Shown here: positions 53,041-62,882 of the stretch, in pieces
How the letters are laid out: each line of letters begins with the position of its first letter
Numbering within the stretch: position 1 is the stretch's first letter
Source of the DNA: Enterobacter sp. JBIWA008
GTDB lineage: Bacteria > Pseudomonadota > Gammaproteobacteria > Enterobacterales > Enterobacteriaceae
Assembly (NCBI RefSeq): GCF_019968765.1
Contig: NZ_CP074149.1
Coordinates: forward strand, 2,294,001-2,358,000
DNA: 64,000 bases
Reading direction: 5' to 3'
The notes under the pieces: generated by a model
Seen by the model: the letters and a program-made list of their open reading frames with translations, nothing else
The model's database searches: none
Told to the model about the DNA's origin: nothing
Position numbers and translations under genes: made by a program

Positions 53041-53070
53041 GAAAAACCCTCTCACCGGGTGGTGAGAGGG
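53041..53070 (-). terminator. Rho-independent terminator of azoR
   Basis: On the minus strand CCCTCTCACC and GGTGAGAGGG pair perfectly around a 4-base loop and are followed by TTTTTC (A-run at 53042-53046 on the plus strand). It starts 7 bases after the azoR stop. Confidence 0.85.
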
Positions 53071-53077
53071 CGAAGTC

Positions 53078-53833
<756 letters not shown>

Positions 53834-53888
53834 CTATATCAATCATTAAAAAGAGATTTTACCCGGCAGAGCACTGCCCACTATTGCT

Positions 53889-56800
53889 ATGACAGAACAA
53901 CAAAAAATCACCTTCCCGATGCTCCTGCAGCAGCTTGATTCTCTGATGCTGCGCGATAAGCAGCGCTTTGCGCGCCGTCTGCACGGCGTGAAGAAGGTTA
54001 AAAATCCTGATGCACAACAGGCCATTTACCAGGAGATGGCGAAAGAGATTGAGCAGGCAGCAGGGAAAGTTGTGCTGCGCGAAGCCGCACGTCCGGCGAT
54101 TACCTACCCGGAAAACCTGCCCGTCAGCCAGAAAAAACAGGACATCCTTGAGGCCGTACGCGACCACCAGGTGGTGATCGTCGCGGGCGAAACCGGTTCG
54201 GGAAAAACCACCCAGCTGCCTAAAATCTGTATGGAGCTGGGACGCGGCCTGAAAGGGCTGATTGGCCACACCCAGCCGCGTCGGCTGGCGGCGCGTACCG
54301 TGGCGAACCGTATTGCCGAAGAGCTGCAGACCGAGCCGGGCGGCTGCATCGGTTACAAGGTGCGATTCAGCGACCACGTCAGCGATAACACCATGGTGAA
54401 GCTGATGACCGACGGTATTCTGCTGGCGGAAATCCAGCAGGATCGTCTGCTGATGCAGTATGACACCATCATCATCGACGAAGCGCACGAGCGCAGCCTG
54501 AACATTGACTTCCTGCTCGGCTACCTGAAAGAGCTTCTGCCGCGTCGCCCGGATCTGAAAATCATCATCACCTCCGCGACCATTGACCCGGAGCGTTTCT
54601 CGAAGCATTTCAACAATGCGCCGATTATCGAGGTGTCAGGACGCACGTACCCGGTGGAAGTGCGCTATCGCCCGATTGTGGAAGAGGCGGACGACACCGA
54701 GCGCGACCAGCTGCAGGCCATTTTTGACGCCGTTGACGAGCTGGGCAACGAAAGCGCGGGCGACATTCTGATCTTCATGAGCGGCGAGCGTGAAATCCGC
54801 GATACCGCCGACGCGCTCAGCAAGCGCGACCTGCGGCATACCGAGATCCTGCCGCTGTATGCCCGCCTGTCAAACAGCGAGCAAAACCGCGTCTTCCAGC
54901 CGCACGGCGGGCGCCGCATCGTGCTGGCGACCAACGTGGCGGAAACCTCGCTGACCGTACCGGGGATCAAATACGTGATCGACCCGGGTACGGCGCGCAT
55001 TAGCCGCTACAGCTACCGCACCAAGGTCCAGCGGCTGCCGATTGAGCCAGTCTCCCAGGCGTCTGCTAACCAGCGTAAGGGCCGCTGCGGCCGCGTGTCG
55101 GAAGGGATCTGTATTCGTCTCTATTCCGAAGATGATTTCCTGTCGCGTCCGGAGTTTACCGAGCCGGAAATTCTGCGAACTAACCTGGCGTCCGTTATCC
55201 TGCAGATGACCGCGCTGGGGCTGGGCGACATCGCGGCGTTCCCGTTCGTCGAAGCGCCGGACAAACGCAACATTCAGGACGGCGTGCGTCTGCTGGAAGA
55301 GCTCGGGGCCATTACCACCGACGAGCAGGCCACGGTCTACAGGCTGACGCCGCTGGGCCGCCAGCTCAGCCAGCTGCCGGTCGACCCGCGTCTGGCACGC
55401 ATGGTGCTGGAAGCGCAAAAGCACGGCTGCGTGCGCGAGGCGATGATCATTACCTCGGCGCTCTCCATTCAGGACCCGCGCGAGCGTCCGATGGACAAGC
55501 AGCAGGCGTCTGACGAAAAGCACCGTCGCTTCCACGACAAAGAGTCCGATTTCCTCGCCTTCGTGAACCTGTGGAACTATCTCGGCGAGCAGCAAAAAGC
55601 GCTCTCCTCGAACCAGTTCCGCCGCCAGTGCCGCGTAGATTTCCTCAACTACCTGCGCGTGCGCGAGTGGCAGGATATCTACACCCAGCTGCGCCAGGTG
55701 GTGAAAGAGCTGGGGATCCCGGTGAACAGCGAACCGGCGGAGTACCGCGAGATTCACATCGCGCTGCTGACCGGCCTGCTCTCCCACATTGGGATGAAGG
55801 ATGCAGAAAAGCAGGAGTATACCGGCGCGCGCAACGCCCGTTTCTCCATCTTCCCCGGTTCCGGCCTGTTCAGGAAGCCGCCGAAATGGACCATGGTCGC
55901 CGAGCTGGTGGAAACCAGCCGCCTGTGGGGGCGCATTGCAGCGCGCATCGATCCAGAATGGGTGGAGCCGGTGGCCCAGCACCTGCTGAAACGCTCTTAC
56001 AGTGAACCGCACTGGGAGCGTGCGCAGGGCGCGGTGATGGCGACCGAGAAAGTGACCGTTTACGGCCTGCCGGTGGTGGCCGCGCGTAAGGTTAACTACA
56101 GCCAGATTGACCCGGCGCTCAGCCGCGAGCTGTTTATCCGCCACGCGCTGGTGGAGGGCGACTGGCAGACGCGCCATGCGTTCTTCCGCGAAAACCTGAA
56201 GCTGCGCGCGGAAGTGGAGGAGCTTGAGCACAAGTCGCGCCGCCGCGACATTCTGGTGGACGATGAGGCGCTGTTTGAGTTTTACGACCAGCGCATCAGC
56301 CACGATGTCATATCCGCTCGCCATTTCGACAGCTGGTGGAAGAAGGCCAGCAAAGAGACGCCGGACCTGCTCAACTTTGAAAAGAGCATGCTGATTAAAG
56401 AGGGGGCGGAGTCGGTCAGCAAGCTCGACTACCCGAACTTCTGGCATCAGGGCAACCTCAAGCTGCGTCTGACGTATCAGTTTGAGCCGGGTGCCGACGC
56501 GGATGGCGTGACCGTTCATATTCCGCTACCGCTGTTAAACCAGGTTGACGAGAGCGGCTTCGAGTGGCAAATCCCCGGCCTGCGCCGCGAGCTGGTGATT
56601 GCGCTGATCAAATCCCTGCCGAAACCGGTACGCCGTAACTTTGTGCCTGCGCCAAACTATGCGGAAGCGTTTTTAGGCCGCGTTACGCCGCTGGAGCTGC
56701 CGCTGCTGGACGCTCTGGAGCGTGAATTCCGCCGCATGACCGGCACCACCATCGACCGCGATGACTGGAACTGGGATCAGGTGCCCGATCACCTGAAAAT

Positions 56801-57791
56801 CAGCTTCCGCGTGGTGGACGATAAAAACAAAAAGCTGCTGGAAGGGCGTTCGCTGAGCGAGCTGAAAGAGGCGCTGAAAGGCAAAGTTCAGGAGACGCTC
56901 TCTGCGGTGGCGGACGACGGCATCGAGCAGAGCGGGCTGCACATCTGGAGCTTTGGTCAGCTTCCGGAAAGCTACGAACAGAAGCGCGGCAACTATAAGG
57001 TCAAAGCCTGGCCGGCGCTGGTGGACGAGCGCGACAGCGTAGCGATCAAGCTGTTTGATAATCCGCAGGAACAGCAGCAGATGATGTGGCGCGGGCTGCG
57101 TCGACTGCTGCTGCTCAACATCCCGTCGCCGATTAAATATCTGCACGAGAAGCTGCCGAACAAAGCCAAGCTGGGGCTGTACTTTAACCCATACGGCAAG
57201 GTGCTGGATCTGATTGACGACTGCATCTCCTGCGGCGTGGACAAACTGATCCACGAGGCGGGCGGTCCGGTCTGGACGGAAGAGGGCTTTGCACAGCTTC
57301 ATGACAGGGTGCGCGCGGAGCTGAACGACACCGTGGTGGAGATTGCCAAACAGGTCGAGCAGATCCTCACCGCCGTGTTCAATATCAACAAGCGCCTGAA
57401 GGGGCGCGTGGATATGACCATGGCGTTGGGGCTGTCTGACGTGAAGGCGCAGATGGCGGGGCTGGTCTATCGCGGCTTTGTCACCGGCAACGGCTTTAAC
57501 CGTCTTGGCGATACGCTGCGCTATCTGCAGGCGATTGAAAAACGTCTGGAGAAAATGGCGGTCGATCCGCACCGCGATCGCGCGCAGATGCTGAAAGTAG
57601 AAAGCGTGCAGCAGGCGTGGCAGCAGTGGCTGAACAAGCTGCCGCCTGCCCGCCGCGATGATGAAGACGTCCAGACGATCCGCTGGATGATCGAGGAGCT
57701 GCGCGTCAGCTTCTTTGCCCAGCAGCTCGGTACGCCGTATCCGATTTCGGATAAGCGTATTCTGCAGGCGATGGAGCAGATTTCCGGTTAA
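53889..57791 (+). CDS. hrpA: ATP-dependent RNA helicase HrpA
   Basis: A 1300-residue DEAH-box helicase, the same length as in E. coli. Walker A GETGSGKTT is at 100-108, DEAH at 197-200, SATID near 232 and the motif VI segment QRKGRCGR near 390, followed by winged-helix, ratchet and OB-fold parts and a long C-terminal DUF3418 region. HrpA has been linked to mRNA processing and to the rescue of collided ribosomes. The start has no A/G-rich leader worth noting. It is a single-gene unit; a hairpin repeat follows its stop. Confidence 0.97.
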   Translation: MTEQQKITFPMLLQQLDSLMLRDKQRFARRLHGVKKVKNPDAQQAIYQEMAKEIEQAAGKVVLREAARPAITYPENLPVSQKKQDILEAVRDHQVVIVAGETGSGKTTQLPKICMELGRGLKGLIGHTQPRRLAARTVANRIAEELQTEPGGCIGYKVRFSDHVSDNTMVKLMTDGILLAEIQQDRLLMQYDTIIIDEAHERSLNIDFLLGYLKELLPRRPDLKIIITSATIDPERFSKHFNNAPIIEVSGRTYPVEVRYRPIVEEADDTERDQLQAIFDAVDELGNESAGDILIFMSGEREIRDTADALSKRDLRHTEILPLYARLSNSEQNRVFQPHGGRRIVLATNVAETSLTVPGIKYVIDPGTARISRYSYRTKVQRLPIEPVSQASANQRKGRCGRVSEGICIRLYSEDDFLSRPEFTEPEILRTNLASVILQMTALGLGDIAAFPFVEAPDKRNIQDGVRLLEELGAITTDEQATVYRLTPLGRQLSQLPVDPRLARMVLEAQKHGCVREAMIITSALSIQDPRERPMDKQQASDEKHRRFHDKESDFLAFVNLWNYLGEQQKALSSNQFRRQCRVDFLNYLRVREWQDIYTQLRQVVKELGIPVNSEPAEYREIHIALLTGLLSHIGMKDAEKQEYTGARNARFSIFPGSGLFRKPPKWTMVAELVETSRLWGRIAARIDPEWVEPVAQHLLKRSYSEPHWERAQGAVMATEKVTVYGLPVVAARKVNYSQIDPALSRELFIRHALVEGDWQTRHAFFRENLKLRAEVEELEHKSRRRDILVDDEALFEFYDQRISHDVISARHFDSWWKKASKETPDLLNFEKSMLIKEGAESVSKLDYPNFWHQGNLKLRLTYQFEPGADADGVTVHIPLPLLNQVDESGFEWQIPGLRRELVIALIKSLPKPVRRNFVPAPNYAEAFLGRVTPLELPLLDALEREFRRMTGTTIDRDDWNWDQVPDHLKISFRVVDDKNKKLLEGRSLSELKEALKGKVQETLSAVADDGIEQSGLHIWSFGQLPESYEQKRGNYKVKAWPALVDERDSVAIKLFDNPQEQQQMMWRGLRRLLLLNIPSPIKYLHEKLPNKAKLGLYFNPYGKVLDLIDDCISCGVDKLIHEAGGPVWTEEGFAQLHDRVRAELNDTVVEIAKQVEQILTAVFNINKRLKGRVDMTMALGLSDVKAQMAGLVYRGFVTGNGFNRLGDTLRYLQAIEKRLEKMAVDPHRDRAQMLKVESVQQAWQQWLNKLPPARRDDEDVQTIRWMIEELRVSFFAQQLGTPYPISDKRILQAMEQISG

Positions 57792-57804
57792 AACCCGGTT
57801 TTAT

Positions 57805-57845
57805 CCCTCTCCCTCTGGGAGAGGGGCGCGTGAGGGCATCAGCCC
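57805..57845. repeat. Enterobacterial hairpin repeat, copy 2
   Basis: CCCTCTCCC-N3-GGGAGAGGG (57805-57825) is followed by GTGAGGGCATCAG, a tail shared in altered form by copy 3. It lies between the convergent hrpA and O-methyltransferase genes. Confidence 0.7.
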
Positions 57846-57855
57846 GCACATTTTA

Positions 57856-58515
57856 TCAGCCGTTCACTATCGCCAGCGTAAACCCATCCCATCCCTTAAC
57901 CCCCACCGTTTGCAGCGCGGTGGCGGTTAGGCGCGGGTTATCCCCTGTCATCTCAATAAAACGCCGCACCCCCAGCACGCGCGCGTCGTCGCTTTGCCCG
58001 TTAATCACTTCGCCCTCGCGCACCACGTTATCGCCGATAATCACCGTACCCGGGCGGGAGTAGTGCAACGCCCACTCCAGATAGCCGGGATTGTTTGGCT
58101 TATCGGCATCAATAAAGATCAGGTCGAACGGCGGAACGTCACCGAAATTCTCTAGCGAGTTCAGCGCCGGGCCTTCAATCAGTTCAATACGATCGTTCAG
58201 CCCCGCGAGGTGAATATTCTGGTGGGCAACATCGGCATGCGTCGGGTCAGCCTCAAGCGTAATCAGCTTTCCGTCCGGCGGCAGGGCGCGCGCCATCCAG
58301 ATTGAGCTATAGGCGCCCAACGTACCGATCTCAAGAATGCGTCTTGCCTGCGTCATGCGCACGAACAGTGCCAGCAGCTGTCCCTGATTGGCCGCAACAT
58401 CGTGTTCGGGTAGCCCGGCGCGCTTGTTGTTTTCCAGTACCTGATGAAGTACGTCATCGTCAGGGATAAGCGAAGAAATCATGTAATTATCTACTGCAGA
58501 CCACTGTTGTTGCAT
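57856..58515 (-). CDS. SAM-dependent O-methyltransferase
   Basis: A 219-residue methyltransferase of the caffeoyl-CoA/catechol O-methyltransferase type: ILEIGTLGAYSSIWMARALP near 60-80 binds SAM, and FDLIFIDADKPNNPGYLEWAL near 130-150 carries the metal-binding aspartates with DN in IIGDNVVREG. The substrate is unknown, probably a catechol-like compound. It stands in a same-strand row downstream of the efflux genes but is separated from them by a hairpin repeat, so co-transcription is doubtful. Confidence 0.9.
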   Translation of the reverse strand: MQQQWSAVDNYMISSLIPDDDVLHQVLENNKRAGLPEHDVAANQGQLLALFVRMTQARRILEIGTLGAYSSIWMARALPPDGKLITLEADPTHADVAHQNIHLAGLNDRIELIEGPALNSLENFGDVPPFDLIFIDADKPNNPGYLEWALHYSRPGTVIIGDNVVREGEVINGQSDDARVLGVRRFIEMTGDNPRLTATALQTVGVKGWDGFTLAIVNG

Positions 58516-58537
58516 AGATTGACTCCTTGGTTTTTCG

Positions 58538-58580
58538 CCCTCTCCCTGTGGGAGAGGTCCGGGGTAAGTGCATCAGCGCG
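58538..58580. repeat. Enterobacterial hairpin repeat, copy 3
   Basis: CCTCTCCC-N3-GGGAGAGG (58539-58557) is followed by GGGTAAGTGCATCAGCGCGC, a variant of the copy 2 tail. The two copies flank the O-methyltransferase gene in the same orientation. Confidence 0.65.
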
Positions 58581-58590
58581 CAAACCGGGT

Positions 58591-59970
58591 TCACACGCTC
58601 TTCCAGCCGCCGCCCAGCGCTCTGTACAAATCAATTTGTGCCAGCAGCAGGTTATTTTTCACCTGCACGACGCTGGTCTGAACCGAGTACAGCGTACGCT
58701 GTGCGTCCAGCACGTCCAGATAGGAGGAGTAGCCGTTGCGATTGCGGTTCTGCGCAATGCGCAGCGTCTCCTGCGCTACATCCTGCTGGGCAAGCAGCTC
58801 CGTCAGCTGTTCCTGATAGCGCGTAATGGCATCAAGGCTGTTGTTCACTTCGGCAAACGCGTTACGCACGGTTTTTTCGTAGGCGTACAGCGCCTGGTTA
58901 CGCTGGGACTGGGAAATATCCACCTGCGCATTCAGCGCCTGGCGGTTCAGCAGCGGAGCGAGAATACTGCCTCCGACGCTCCAGAGCTGAAGCGGGTTGT
59001 CCAGCAGGCCGGATAGAGTGCGATCCTGTATCGACCCTGTTGCGGTCAGGTTGATCGACGGCAGCAGGCTCGCGCGCGACGCGGCAAGCGAGGCGTCAGC
59101 CGCAACCAGCTGTCGTTCAGCCTGAACGATATCCGGCCGACGGTTCAGAAGCGAAGAAGGCAGCTGTGACGGCAGCGTCAGCGGCGTAAGTGCCGCGAAG
59201 CTTTCGCTGCGCGCCACCGCCCCGGGATTGCTTCCCAGCAGCAGGCTCAGGGCATTCTCCTGCTGTGCAATCTGATGCTGCAGCACGGGCACCTGCGCCC
59301 GCGTTGAGCGCAGTTCGGAATCCGACTGCATCAGCTCCAGGCGCGAGCTGTAGCCCGTCTCAAACTGACGCTTCGCGAGGTTAAATGCCTCCTCGCGCGA
59401 TTTCAGCGTGGACTCGGTCACGCGCAGCTGTTGATCCAGCGCGAGGAGGGTGACGTAGCCGGATGCAACGGACGAGGCGACGGTCAAATCCGCGGCGGCG
59501 GCGGCGGCTTTTTGCGCCTCCAGCGAGGCCTCGGCAGCGCGCGAGGTGCTGCGGTTGACGCCCCATATATCAACGTCATAGCTCGCCGTCAGGCTCCCTC
59601 TGTAAAGCGTGCCGTAGACAGGCAGCCCGGTCGCGGCGGATTGCGAACGGGCGCGCGTCCCGGTTACGCCCGCGTCAAGCGACGGAAACAGGCTGCCGTC
59701 GGCCGCAAAGACCCGCGCCTGATACTCGTTAATTCGTTCGCGGGCGATCAGCACGTCGCTGTTGTTCTTCAGCGCCTGATCCACGTAGCGGTTGAGGTTG
59801 TTGTCATGAAAATTGCGCCACCAGAGCCGCTCCGCCGGGCTGGCAGGACCGGAATCGGCGCGCCACTGGGCGGGGATTTGCAGCGTCGGCTGCGCCGGTT
59901 TTACGTCGACGGACTGGCATCCGGCCAGCGTCACCGCCAGCACCAGACCGGCTATCGGGCGAAGGGTCAT
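58591..59970 (-). CDS. Outer-membrane efflux lipoprotein, NodT/OprM type
   Basis: A 459-residue TolC-like outer-membrane channel. The signal peptide ends in the lipobox LAGC (Cys18). Two repeated halves of the OEP family are visible, with FPSLDAGVTGTRARSQSA near 95 and LLPSINLTATGSIQDR near 305, and RRPDIVQAERQLVAADA near 280 marking the second coiled-coil. It overlaps the HlyD-type gene by 4 bases and completes a three-part exporter. Confidence 0.93.
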   Translation of the reverse strand: MTLRPIAGLVLAVTLAGCQSVDVKPAQPTLQIPAQWRADSGPASPAERLWWRNFHDNNLNRYVDQALKNNSDVLIARERINEYQARVFAADGSLFPSLDAGVTGTRARSQSAATGLPVYGTLYRGSLTASYDVDIWGVNRSTSRAAEASLEAQKAAAAAADLTVASSVASGYVTLLALDQQLRVTESTLKSREEAFNLAKRQFETGYSSRLELMQSDSELRSTRAQVPVLQHQIAQQENALSLLLGSNPGAVARSESFAALTPLTLPSQLPSSLLNRRPDIVQAERQLVAADASLAASRASLLPSINLTATGSIQDRTLSGLLDNPLQLWSVGGSILAPLLNRQALNAQVDISQSQRNQALYAYEKTVRNAFAEVNNSLDAITRYQEQLTELLAQQDVAQETLRIAQNRNRNGYSSYLDVLDAQRTLYSVQTSVVQVKNNLLLAQIDLYRALGGGWKSV

Positions 59971-61049
59971 TGTTTGCCCTCCCGCGTATCAATCGTTACC
60001 TGCACCGACATGCCCGGACGCAGCAGGGCGGACTCTTCAGGCTTACCAAGCACCTCGATGCGCACCGGAATACGCTGAGCGATTTTGACAAAGTTGCCGG
60101 TGGCGTTATCCGGCGTGATGGCGCTGAATTCAACCCCGGTTGCCGGCGAGATGCTCTCCACGCGGCCCTGATACGCTTTGTCGTTCAGGGCATCGACGGT
60201 GAATTTGACAGGCTGACCGACGCGCAGCTCTGCGAGCTGCGTCTCTTTGATATTGGCGATCACCCAGTGCTGCGGCGGAACCAGCGTGGTGAGGTGGGTC
60301 CCGGCGGTCACGTACGCCCCGAGACGCACGGCAATCTGGCCGAGCTGGCCGTCGCGCGGGGCGATAATGCGGGTGTTTTGCAGGTCAATCTGCGCCAGCT
60401 CCAGCGCCGCTTTCGCGTTTTCGACATCCGCCTCCAGCGCACCGCGATTGACAATCACCGCCTGCAGATCCTGACGCGACATCTCAAGCGTGGCTTTGGC
60501 CTGGTCGATATCGGCGCTGCCTTGGGCGGCACTGGCCAGCGCGGCGTCGCGTTCGCGAATGGATAGCGAGCCGTCAGACGTCAGCTCTTTAACCCGCTTT
60601 AAATCCGCCTGCGTTTTCAGGCTCTGGGCGCGGGCATTTTTCAGCGCCGCGTCGTTTTTAGCGATCGTCGCTTCGGCGCTTTTACGCTGCTGCAGGTTGT
60701 TATTGAGCGCGGCAATTTTCATCGCCAGCTGCGCCTCTGCCTGATGCACGCGCTGACGATAGATGCGGTCATCAATCTGCAGCAGCAGGTCGCCTTTTTT
60801 AACCTGCGCAAAGTCTTGAACCTTTACCTCGGTGATATAGCCATTCACCTGGGGACTGATGAACGTCGTCTGGCCGCGCACGTAGGCGTTATCGGTAAAC
60901 TGCGTGTGGCGAGTGAACGGCGGTAGCTGCCACGCATAAAGGATCACCAGCACGCCAACAATACCGATGGCGGCGGCGGTGAAAACGGAAACAATCCGCA
61001 CATTTTTGCGCGTGTTGGCCTGCTCTTTGGCGGCATCCTGCTGACTCAT
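59967..61049 (-). CDS. EmrA/HlyD-family membrane-fusion protein
   Basis: A 360-residue adaptor with one N-terminal membrane helix (VSVFTAAAIGIVGVLVILYAW, about 20-40), the lipoyl segment AYVRGQTTFISPQVNGYITEVKVQDFAQVKKGDLLLQIDD, a long coiled coil at about 110-215 and the second lipoyl half IIAPRDGQLGQIAVRLGAYV. It bridges the MFS pump to the outer-membrane lipoprotein. The gene lies 22 bases after the pump gene and overlaps the channel gene. Confidence 0.92.
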   Translation of the reverse strand: MSQQDAAKEQANTRKNVRIVSVFTAAAIGIVGVLVILYAWQLPPFTRHTQFTDNAYVRGQTTFISPQVNGYITEVKVQDFAQVKKGDLLLQIDDRIYRQRVHQAEAQLAMKIAALNNNLQQRKSAEATIAKNDAALKNARAQSLKTQADLKRVKELTSDGSLSIRERDAALASAAQGSADIDQAKATLEMSRQDLQAVIVNRGALEADVENAKAALELAQIDLQNTRIIAPRDGQLGQIAVRLGAYVTAGTHLTTLVPPQHWVIANIKETQLAELRVGQPVKFTVDALNDKAYQGRVESISPATGVEFSAITPDNATGNFVKIAQRIPVRIEVLGKPEESALLRPGMSVQVTIDTREGKQ

Positions 61050-61071
61050 AAACTCTCCAGAAATATTTCAA

Positions 61072-62724
61072 TTATTTTTTGCCGGTGGCGTTCTTAAGCG
61101 CCATACGGGCAGTGATGCGCAGGCGCAGCAAGCGCCATAAAATCCAGACCAGCGTGGCGGCAGCGATGCTCGCCGTCAGCAGATAAGTATCGTTGTAGGC
61201 CAGAATATTCGCCTCCAGCGCGGTCACCGTTTGCAGCTGCGTTACCGCCTGGACTCCCAGCAGCGAACTGTCGCCAATCAGGCTCTGGTACATCTGGGTG
61301 TAAGCCTGGATGCGCTCGTTGACCAGCGGATTGAGCGTGGTGAGCTGGTCCGCCAGCAGGCTGGAGTGGTACTTCTCGCGCCAGGTCTGGAAGGTGCCGA
61401 GGATGGCGGAGCCCAGCAGGCCGCCAAGGTTCTGGCTCATACCAAACATCACCGAGAAGCTGACCAGGTTGCGCGGGTCTGCGATCACGCCGCCAATGGC
61501 GGCCAGCATGGCGGGCGCGAGGAAGAAGGCGCTGCCGAAGCCCAGCAGGAACTGGCTTAACATCAGCTGATCCGGTCGGGTCAGATTATTGGACTGGCTG
61601 TCCAGCAGTGAGGCAACAATCATCAGCGCCAGGGAGGTAATAATCGGCCACGCCAGTTTGGTGGGCTTGATGGTGAGACAGCTGGTGACGATCCCGCAGA
61701 CGATCCCGGCGAAAATGGACCACGCCAGGTGGGTCATCTGTTCGTTCTGTAGCCCCACGTACTGCAGCCAGCCGATGACGCCTGTGTTTTGCTCTGCCAG
61801 CACGATGCGGATCAGCAGCATAATCAGCCCCAGACGGACGATGCTGCCGCTCGACAGCCAGCGGGTGTTCAGCAGCGGGTTGGCGCGGTTATGTTCAAAG
61901 ACGATGGCAGCGACAATCAGCACCAGCGAGAGCGCCAGCGACCAGCCGATCCAGGGCGCCTCGAACCACCAGTCAAGACGGCCTAAAGAGAGCACGGCGC
62001 AGAGGAGGGCCATCCCGGGGGCCATTAAAAAGAAGGTGATAAAGTCTTTTTTTTCGAAGACTTTACGCCGGTCGCCCGGCGGCAGTTTTAAGGCTATTAC
62101 GCAGGCCAGGGAGATCAGCGCCAGCCCCAGTTCGAAGAAATAGAGCCCGCGCCACTCGTCCAGCTGCAGCAGCTCGGTGGAAAACAGACGCGCCAGAGGA
62201 ATGGCGAGCGACGACCCGGTAATGCCGATGGTGAGCGCCTTCAGGCGGTGCTTCGCAGGCCAGGCCTGGATCTGGTAGTAAATCCCCAGCGAGCTGAGCG
62301 CGGCGGCCACCATCCCGTGCGCGGCGCGAACCATCAGCGCCGAGCTGAGATCGTTAACGAACAGGTGGAAAAAGGTCACCAGCACGTACAGCACCAGAAA
62401 ACCTTCCGTGAAGGCGCGCAAACCGTACTGCTGGCGGAACTTCACCAGCAGCAGGTTAATGGAAATGTTGGTCATGACGTAGACCGCGGGCAGCCAGGCA
62501 ATTTCGGTAGACCAGGCGCCGAACGTGCCCTGCAAATTTTGCAGGTTGGCGGTCACCACCGCATTTCCCAGGGCACCCGTCAGGCAGACCAGCAGGCCCA
62601 CGATGCCGTAGGCAATGCGTTTTGGCGTAGCGTGCTCAGGCGTGGAGGGCGAACCCAGCAGAGCGGGTTTTTCATGTGGCTGCCACTCGCGAGGAGCATA
62701 AGGGTCGCGTTCGGGCAGGCGCAT
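61072..62724 (-). CDS. DHA2-family MFS drug exporter (EmrB-like)
   Basis: A 550-residue proton-driven exporter with about 14 membrane helices. The cytoplasmic N-terminus is about 37 residues; helix 1 carries GLLVCLTGALGNAVVTANL. Motif-C-like ITGSSLAIPLARL lies near 170. It is more divergent from EmrB than usual (no strict LDxTIVNVALP motif in helix 1), so the substrate range may differ. It heads a three-gene efflux operon with the HlyD-type adaptor and NodT-type channel. Confidence 0.9.
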   Translation of the reverse strand: MRLPERDPYAPREWQPHEKPALLGSPSTPEHATPKRIAYGIVGLLVCLTGALGNAVVTANLQNLQGTFGAWSTEIAWLPAVYVMTNISINLLLVKFRQQYGLRAFTEGFLVLYVLVTFFHLFVNDLSSALMVRAAHGMVAAALSSLGIYYQIQAWPAKHRLKALTIGITGSSLAIPLARLFSTELLQLDEWRGLYFFELGLALISLACVIALKLPPGDRRKVFEKKDFITFFLMAPGMALLCAVLSLGRLDWWFEAPWIGWSLALSLVLIVAAIVFEHNRANPLLNTRWLSSGSIVRLGLIMLLIRIVLAEQNTGVIGWLQYVGLQNEQMTHLAWSIFAGIVCGIVTSCLTIKPTKLAWPIITSLALMIVASLLDSQSNNLTRPDQLMLSQFLLGFGSAFFLAPAMLAAIGGVIADPRNLVSFSVMFGMSQNLGGLLGSAILGTFQTWREKYHSSLLADQLTTLNPLVNERIQAYTQMYQSLIGDSSLLGVQAVTQLQTVTALEANILAYNDTYLLTASIAAATLVWILWRLLRLRITARMALKNATGKK

Positions 62725-62854
62725 AACGTCGTTTACCTTAGAAATAATTGAATAATTAGCGGGCTAGCGATTCTACGACTGTCGCAAATGATAATTCAAG
62801 TGAATATGATTTGCGCATGTTAATCAAATGGTGAAGGGAAATTTAAGGAAAAAG

Positions 62855-62875
62855 AGCGGCCCGAAAGTCGGGCCG
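62855..62875 (-). terminator. Terminator of the MHS symporter gene
   Basis: On the minus strand GGCCCG and CGGGCC pair around a 5-base loop, followed shortly by a T-rich run (A-rich at about 62849-62854 on the plus strand). It stands just after the stop of the MHS gene at 62883. Confidence 0.65.
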
Positions 62876-62882
62876 GGAACTG

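Noticed and set aside
54870..56519. 549-codon open frame on the minus strand within hrpA
   Set aside because: It mirrors the conserved hrpA coding frame. Long antisense frames are expected in GC-rich genes, and no start signal or known domain is present.
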